From: Alnus glutinosa
Taxonomy: Eukaryota > Streptophyta > Magnoliopsida > Fagales > Betulaceae
Length of the DNA: 64,000 bases
Direction: 5' to 3'
NCBI RefSeq assembly: GCF_958979055.1
Contig: NC_084890.1
Span: forward strand, 32,843,116-32,907,115
The notes under the pieces: model-generated
What the model saw: only the letters and a program-made list of their open reading frames with translations
What the model was told of the DNA's origin: nothing
Databases searched by the model: none
In this document: positions 59,083-64,000 of the stretch, in pieces
Layout: every line of letters begins with the position of its first letter
Numbering within the stretch: the first letter of the stretch is position 1
Program-made: the position numbers and the translations under genes

Positions 59083-61629
59083 TGTTTTGTTTTGTTTTCT
59101 ATTCTCTCAGGAATTTCGTCGAACGCTTTGGTGCAACAGTTCAGGTCACCTTCCAACAAAACAGCAACGCAAATATGAAAGAGGGTATTTTGCCCTAAAA
59201 TAAACCATACACAGTTCAACCCTTTTGGAATGAAATGGCGTAATAAACAGTAAAGCCCTGAACCCTTGAAAACGATAATGGAATGGATGAACACGGGCTT
59301 TATGCTTCTAAAGAAATCCTTGAGCTGCGGTTGGCCCGGTGGCCCTTAAAACCCTTTTCCTCTTTCTATAAGACGAAAAAAAAAAAGCTCTGTTTGATAA
59401 AACTTTCTACATAGTTTTTTTTTTTTTTTTTCCCGTTGAAAAAATGTTTTTATGTTATGTAAAAAAAAAAAAAAAAGTAATTTTGTGTGTTTTGCGTTTG
59501 AAGTTATTTGTTAATGCTTTTATTAAATTTAAAGTGTATTTTCAATCAAACTTAAAGTTTTTTTAAAAATAAAAATTAGGTTAGAGGAATTTTTATTTTT
59601 TTTTTAATATATTGAATTGATATGTGTTCAAAATGATATGCATGTGAGACTTAAAAATACTTTGATATTAAATTGAAATCTTAGAATTCGGCAATGCAAA
59701 TATGGGAATGAGATTGACCAAATTTACATATTTTTTTCTTTCAAATAAAATTTTGAATTTTGAATTAAATATTTTATAATCAAACTTAACTTAATTATCC
59801 AAAATATTTTGTTTTTTTCAAAATTTTGTTTCTCCTGGTTGCATGATCTATCTGACTCTTGATTTTTTTAATTTTCAAGACAAAACCAAAAGGAAAATGA
59901 ATTTCTTTTAATGAAACAATTTAAGTTTAATTTTCAAAATCCAAACTTTACATTAAATTTCACTCAAATATCCCACAAAATTCCACTATAATCTGCTAGC
60001 AAAATTTTCCCTCCAAAAGTCACAAGCTTAGGACATTAAAATTTCAAAAAATTATTCATAATTTCTATAAAACATCTCATAAATTAAAAACCTAAACTTA
60101 AATTCATATTCTTTAATTGCATTAAAGGCATTCCCCAATAATTCCATTAATCAAAAAAATAGGCATTTAATGTAGATTGATTTTAAATTTAATTGCATTA
60201 AACATATTAAACGTATTTCAACACAAATTTAATTGCATTAAGCGTATTCGCATATGGATTCTCGCATGTCCGATTTGTATTGATTAAATTTTATCTGTTG
60301 GATGGAGAACGTGTGTTACAGCTGTAGTGCATCTTTATAAGTGAGTGGTATATGGTGTTTCGTATGGCCATGAGCTCACTACCAATAATCTCATCTAACA
60401 AATTATATTAAATCATGAAATATAAAATTATAATCAATGGTAATGATCACACATGGGGCCGATTTCATCTACACTCGCGCTGATTGAAGAAAATTTTGAA
60501 ATTCCTACTTTTACATGATTTATCGGACCAAATCTGACAACCGACATATTAAAAATGCATTTTTTAGGAAACTTTTAGCCGTCTGATCATTTTTGTAAAA
60601 TCTCAACTGTCCATTTTGGGAAGTGGTTAACAATTGTAACACATGTTTTAATCTATAATTTATACAATGTTTTGCAAGTACGATCAATCATCTTATTAAA
60701 TGACTATGATTGAATCAAGAAATAGCCAATTTAAATTTATGCTCAAGATCGCTACATCATGTGACTTGGAGACGATCTCACCAATAGATCTGCGTGGAGG
60801 ATATAATTTTTCAAATTAATCACACTGCTATGACAACCTGACGCTCACGCTCACGCTTACCAAGCATTAAAAAAAAGGCCCTTAACATTTAATCTGAGCC
60901 GTGTGATTAATTTACTATCAATCCTAGCCATTCGTCTATACATATCAATTTTTTTTGCTTCTTCTTGTTAAATTACCACTTATCAAAAAAGCTAGTAATT
61001 TAACATAGTATTAAAGTACAAGTTTTGAGTTCGAACCATGTCTCCTTCATTATCACTTATCCTAAAAGCTTCAGTTGATAGGAAAATGTAAATTTAATCA
61101 TTTAATCAATACTTTAACACATCTAACTTCATCTCTTTCTACGCACTTCCATCAACTTAGCTTGACCATTCTTCTTCTTTTCTCTCATTTTCTCCTACAC
61201 TTCAAGAAAGTTTACACAAAAAACATAATCTTTCTCTTATCGTCTTGCACTTTCCAATCATGGAGTTGGCGCTCATGACCCAATTTCCTCACATCATCAC
61301 ATGCACATGAATCGGCGACCTGCGAGGAGGGAGCTTTTGGGCTGGGGCGTTCTTCCTTAGGTCCCAAAGGCATAATATTTTCCCTACCATCCTATAAATC
61401 TCTTAGATCCACCTCGTTTCCCTGTATTTATATAAATTTGACTTCCAAGTTTAGTTTATTATAATTGTGTAAGTTTCTTTGTGATGGATTTTGGAGAGAC
61501 TATCATTAATAAATCTAGTTTTTTTTTTTTTTTTGTCTTTTTTTTTTCTAAAAAAAAAAATACTAAATTAAAATTTTTGAATAATCTAACTCGAGTGAGC
61601 TTGAGTTGAACAGTACTCGAACTCGAGCT
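59083..61629. other. Intergenic spacer
   Basis: No gene. The first about 150 bp are the 5' region of the Rpr2-type gene. Long T- and A-runs are at about 59411-59431 and 59461-59476. About 60960-61110 is a diverged copy of the repeat found in RING gene intron 3. Confidence 0.5.
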
Positions 61630-63364
61630 TGATGAGTGCCAAATATTGCATATGTGGACCCCTTAATTTGCATTTACTAAACCTTTAGTTTTGTTATTTT
61701 CTAATGTTTTTTTGTTAGTTTTGGTATTTTAGTATTTTGCAGGTCATTGAGAGAGAACAATAGCTTTAAGGTGAAAAATGCAAAGTTTGAAAAAAAAAAA
61801 AAAAAACACACTTTGAGAAGACCTAGATGATGTGGTTATGTTCAAACAAATCAAGGAGATGACTAAATCGGAATTTCTCTAATTGGAGTCAAAATCGGAT
61901 TGGACTAAATTTCAGATTCTACACATGTCATAGTATTTTGGCCATAACTTTTAGTTCAAGTATCATATTAAGGTGAATCAAGTAGCGTTGGAAAGCTAAC
62001 TCAATTTTATACAAATCATTGTGAAATAGGATTTTCCTAATTCGGACGTCTGATATGCCAAAAGTGTCACTCAATAAAAGACCGCAAATGTGGACGATAT
62101 TGGAGTCATTTTCCTTCTTAGATTGAGTTTTGAATCTCCTACTCAAACTAGAAGACTAACCTCCGATTTTTCTAGAATATCTAGGGCTTCTAGAATTTGT
62201 TTTCTCCCTATATATAGACCTCTAAGCCTCAAGAAAAAGTGTGTGAAGCTAGAGATCAAATATATTCTTTTCTTTTTTATTTAGTTTTTCTTTAGGGTAG
62301 GTTTTTATTTTCAATAATCATGTATAACTAGATTTTCAACTAAGGTTGAGGATCAAGCCTCACCATTGAATAACAACAATATTTTCATGTAAGTTTATAC
62401 TATCCGATTTTATTTGGTTTAATTTTTCCAATGTTTTACTTCTTTTCAATTCGTTGAATGATTCTTGGATATGTTTTGTGATTCAAGGATACATTTGATA
62501 ATTTGAGATAATTTCACATAATTGATTGCTTGTGTTTTTATTTATCAAAACATTGGATATTCATTGTGTTTCGTTCTACGGATACAATTGATGATTTGGT
62601 TTAAACCAGATATCTTTTGTGATTTGTGCAAAGAACAGATTCATTTAATGATTTAATGATTTTTTGAAGCATAGTAGAACAAACATAAGATTTGTATGAT
62701 GAGAACTTCGGATATGTATTGATGAACATGAGAATATGTTGCTGTGATTTGGTAGGTGTAGATTCCAAAACCTTAGTATATTTTCTTTTGTTTTATTTTA
62801 CTTTATTTAGTTTATGTTTTCTTTATGGGATAATTACACTTAATCCCCCTGATTTATCCATGGTGTGGCGATTTACCCCCCAATGTACCAAAATTGGTAC
62901 ATGACCCACCCGAACTTGCCAACGTGTGGCAAAATCAACATTCCGTCCAATCGACCGTTCGTTTGGACGGAAAGTCGGTCACGTGCAAGTCACGTGACTT
63001 GGGGAGGGTCTCTGTCTTAAACGGTCACGTGACTTGCACGTGACCGATTTTCCGTCCAAACGAACGGTCGATTGGACGGAAGGTTGATTTCGCCACACGT
63101 TGGCAAGTTCAGGGGGGGTCATGTACCAATTTTGGTACATTGGGGGGTAAATCGTCACACCGTGGATAAATCAGGGGGGTTAAGTGTAATTATCCATTTC
63201 TTTATTTATCAAAACCTATTAATTTTTGGAACTAGGTTAAGATTTAATTAATTTAGTCATAAATTTGTTTTCAAGAACACAATTCTACGTGGGATTGACA
63301 TCACACTTGCAAAACCCTTTATTGCAAACGATTCGTGCACTTGTGAGTACAATTAAAATTCACA
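61630..63364 (+). mobile_element. 5' LTR of a gypsy-like retrotransposon (interrupted)
   Basis: It starts 'tgatgagtgccaaatattgc' and ends 'aaattcaca', immediately before a tRNA-Asp-type primer binding site. Inside is a promoter-like 'ccctatatatagacctc' at about 62207, followed by 'aagcctcaag'. A 370-bp MULE is inserted at 62827-63196. Without it the LTR is about 1.36 kb. No second LTR lies in the window, so the element is truncated or extends in rearranged form. Confidence 0.65.
62827..63196. mobile_element. MULE foldback nested in the LTR, 370 bp
   Basis: Two long TIRs of about 165 bp make up almost the whole element. The left begins 'gggataattacacttaatcc' and the right, reversed, begins 'tggataattacacttaaccc'. 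Only a few mismatches are visible. Identical 9-bp target duplications 'tttctttat' lie at 62818-62826 and 63197-63205. There is no coding capacity. The centre contains CACGTGAC and GTCACGTG words. Confidence 0.92.
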
Positions 63365-63373
63365 TCAAATTTT

Positions 63374-63391
63374 TGGAGCCGTTGCCGTGGA
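63374..63391 (+). other. Primer binding site (tRNA-Asp type)
   Basis: 'tggagccgttgccgtgga' differs at two positions from the TGGCGCCGTTGCCGGGGA primer site used by many plant gypsy elements, which pairs with the 3' end of tRNA-Asp. It lies 10 bases past the LTR end, as expected. Confidence 0.75.
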
Positions 63392-63569
63392 GTTGTTTGA
63401 ATTTTTGAAAACTCTTTATTCCTAAATTGATTTTATCTTTCTACTAGTTCTAATTAGGATTTTTTTTGCAAATTTGTTTTTGTTATTCCTATTTCTAAAA
63501 AAAAAATAAAATGAAAAGTGGTTGATGTTTTATGTGGGATATTTGCATATTAAAAAGTGAGAGTGAAGT

Positions 63570-63710
63570 ATGGATTTTCCTTATGATAATTATAACAATT
63601 TTTCAGCACAACATGCTTCGCATAGTGGTAGAACACCTGCTCCTACCAACTACACTCACAATTTTTACCCACATAAATCATGTTCATATTGCTCAAAATC
63701 TTTATCATAG
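63570..63710 (+). pseudogene. Truncated N-terminal ORF of the retroelement
   Basis: A 46-codon frame reads MDFPYDNYNNFSAQHASHSG and ends with HKSCSYCSKSLS then stop. The CSYCS..(Y)H pattern resembles the zinc-finger-like leader peptide found ahead of gag in some plant gypsy elements. The element appears to break off near 63735, so no gag-pol remains. Confidence 0.45.
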
Positions 63711-63780
63711 TTCTAATAATCTTTGGCATTAATTATTCCGAACAATATATGAACATAAAAGTAATAATAATTAATTGCAG

Positions 63781-64000
63781 AGGGCAAATGGGGGCAGCTA
63801 CCGAGGAAGGTGGAAAAGCGGATGAACAGAAGCTTCCTAATGGGGATGTGGAGAAAAGCAAGAAGAAGCACAAAGAAAACAACACTGAGAGTACTAAGGA
63901 TAATGTGACCGGCTGTTGCCAGTTTGGTAATGGGTTTACTTGTTGCAAAGACACGAGTTTAGAGCAGAGCAGTGTGAGTGAGGAAAAGAAGCTGAAAGAA
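63781..64000 (+). CDS. Sucrase/ferredoxin-like (AIM32-like) protein, partial exon
   Basis: After an acceptor (taattgcag) the frame reads GQMGAATEEGGKADEQKLPN, then DVEKSKKKHKENNTESTKDN, then VTGCCQFGNGFTCCKDTSLE, and is still open at the window end. The GQMG and GCCQ..G..CC motifs are what I remember from the C-terminal part of plant sucrase/ferredoxin-like (AIM32) proteins, thioredoxin-fold proteins related to 2Fe-2S ferredoxins. The exon starts in phase 2, so upstream exons must have existed. None is visible in the 4.7 kb to the left, which hold a retroelement fragment. The gene is thus either split by a large insertion or an exon relic. Confidence 0.6.

Overview
The window is nuclear DNA of a flowering plant. 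GT-AG introns, plant-only gene families (class III peroxidase, CLE peptide, GASSHO-type receptor kinase, organelle PPR protein), AT-rich spacers with (AT)n and (GA)n microsatellites, and many plant MITEs, Mutator-like elements (MULEs), a SINE and LTR relics all point to a eudicot, probably a woody rosid. The exact taxon cannot be fixed from sequence alone.

Layout. 0.5-1.1 kb: last three exons of a DCAF4-like WD40 gene (+). 3.65-4.0 kb: a CACTA-type transposon end. 7.2-7.6 kb: a CLE41/44-type gene encoding the exact TDIF dodecapeptide (-). 10.1-12.1 kb: a three-exon peroxidase 7-like gene (-). 12.1-19.4 kb: gene-poor repeats. 19.4-23.3 kb: a two-exon GSO1/GSO2-like LRR receptor kinase (+). 23.9-27.0 kb: a convergent small gene for an 81-aa membrane protein with a 17-nt last exon (-). 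27-34 kb: a cluster of foldback MITEs. 34.1-38.2 kb: a seven-exon RING-HC E3 ligase gene (+). 38.2-44.9 kb: MITEs, a 731-bp MULE and a SINE with perfect 13-bp target duplications. 44.9-46.5 kb: a five-exon TAG-type 3-methyladenine DNA glycosylase (+). 48.6-50.9 kb: a truncated MULE abutting a duplicated piece of a gene lying 9 kb downstream, a second MULE carrying GC-richer cargo, and an orphan last exon of a TANGO2-like gene. 52.0-53.5 kb: an intronless PPR gene (-). 53.7-56.4 kb: Harbinger-like ends, a tandem repeat and relic LRR receptor-kinase exons. 57.3-59.1 kb: a two-exon RNase P Rpr2/Rpp21-type zinc-ribbon gene (-). 61.6-63.7 kb: a gypsy-like LTR retroelement fragment with a MULE nested in its LTR. 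63.8 kb to the end: a partial exon of a sucrase/ferredoxin-like (AIM32-like) gene (+).

The genes are individually regulated eukaryotic units, not an operon or a joint pathway. The most unusual material is the 48.6-50.9 kb cluster, where host gene fragments and MULE ends are interleaved and the donor gene of one fragment lies in the same window. I found no evidence for a wholly new multi-gene system.
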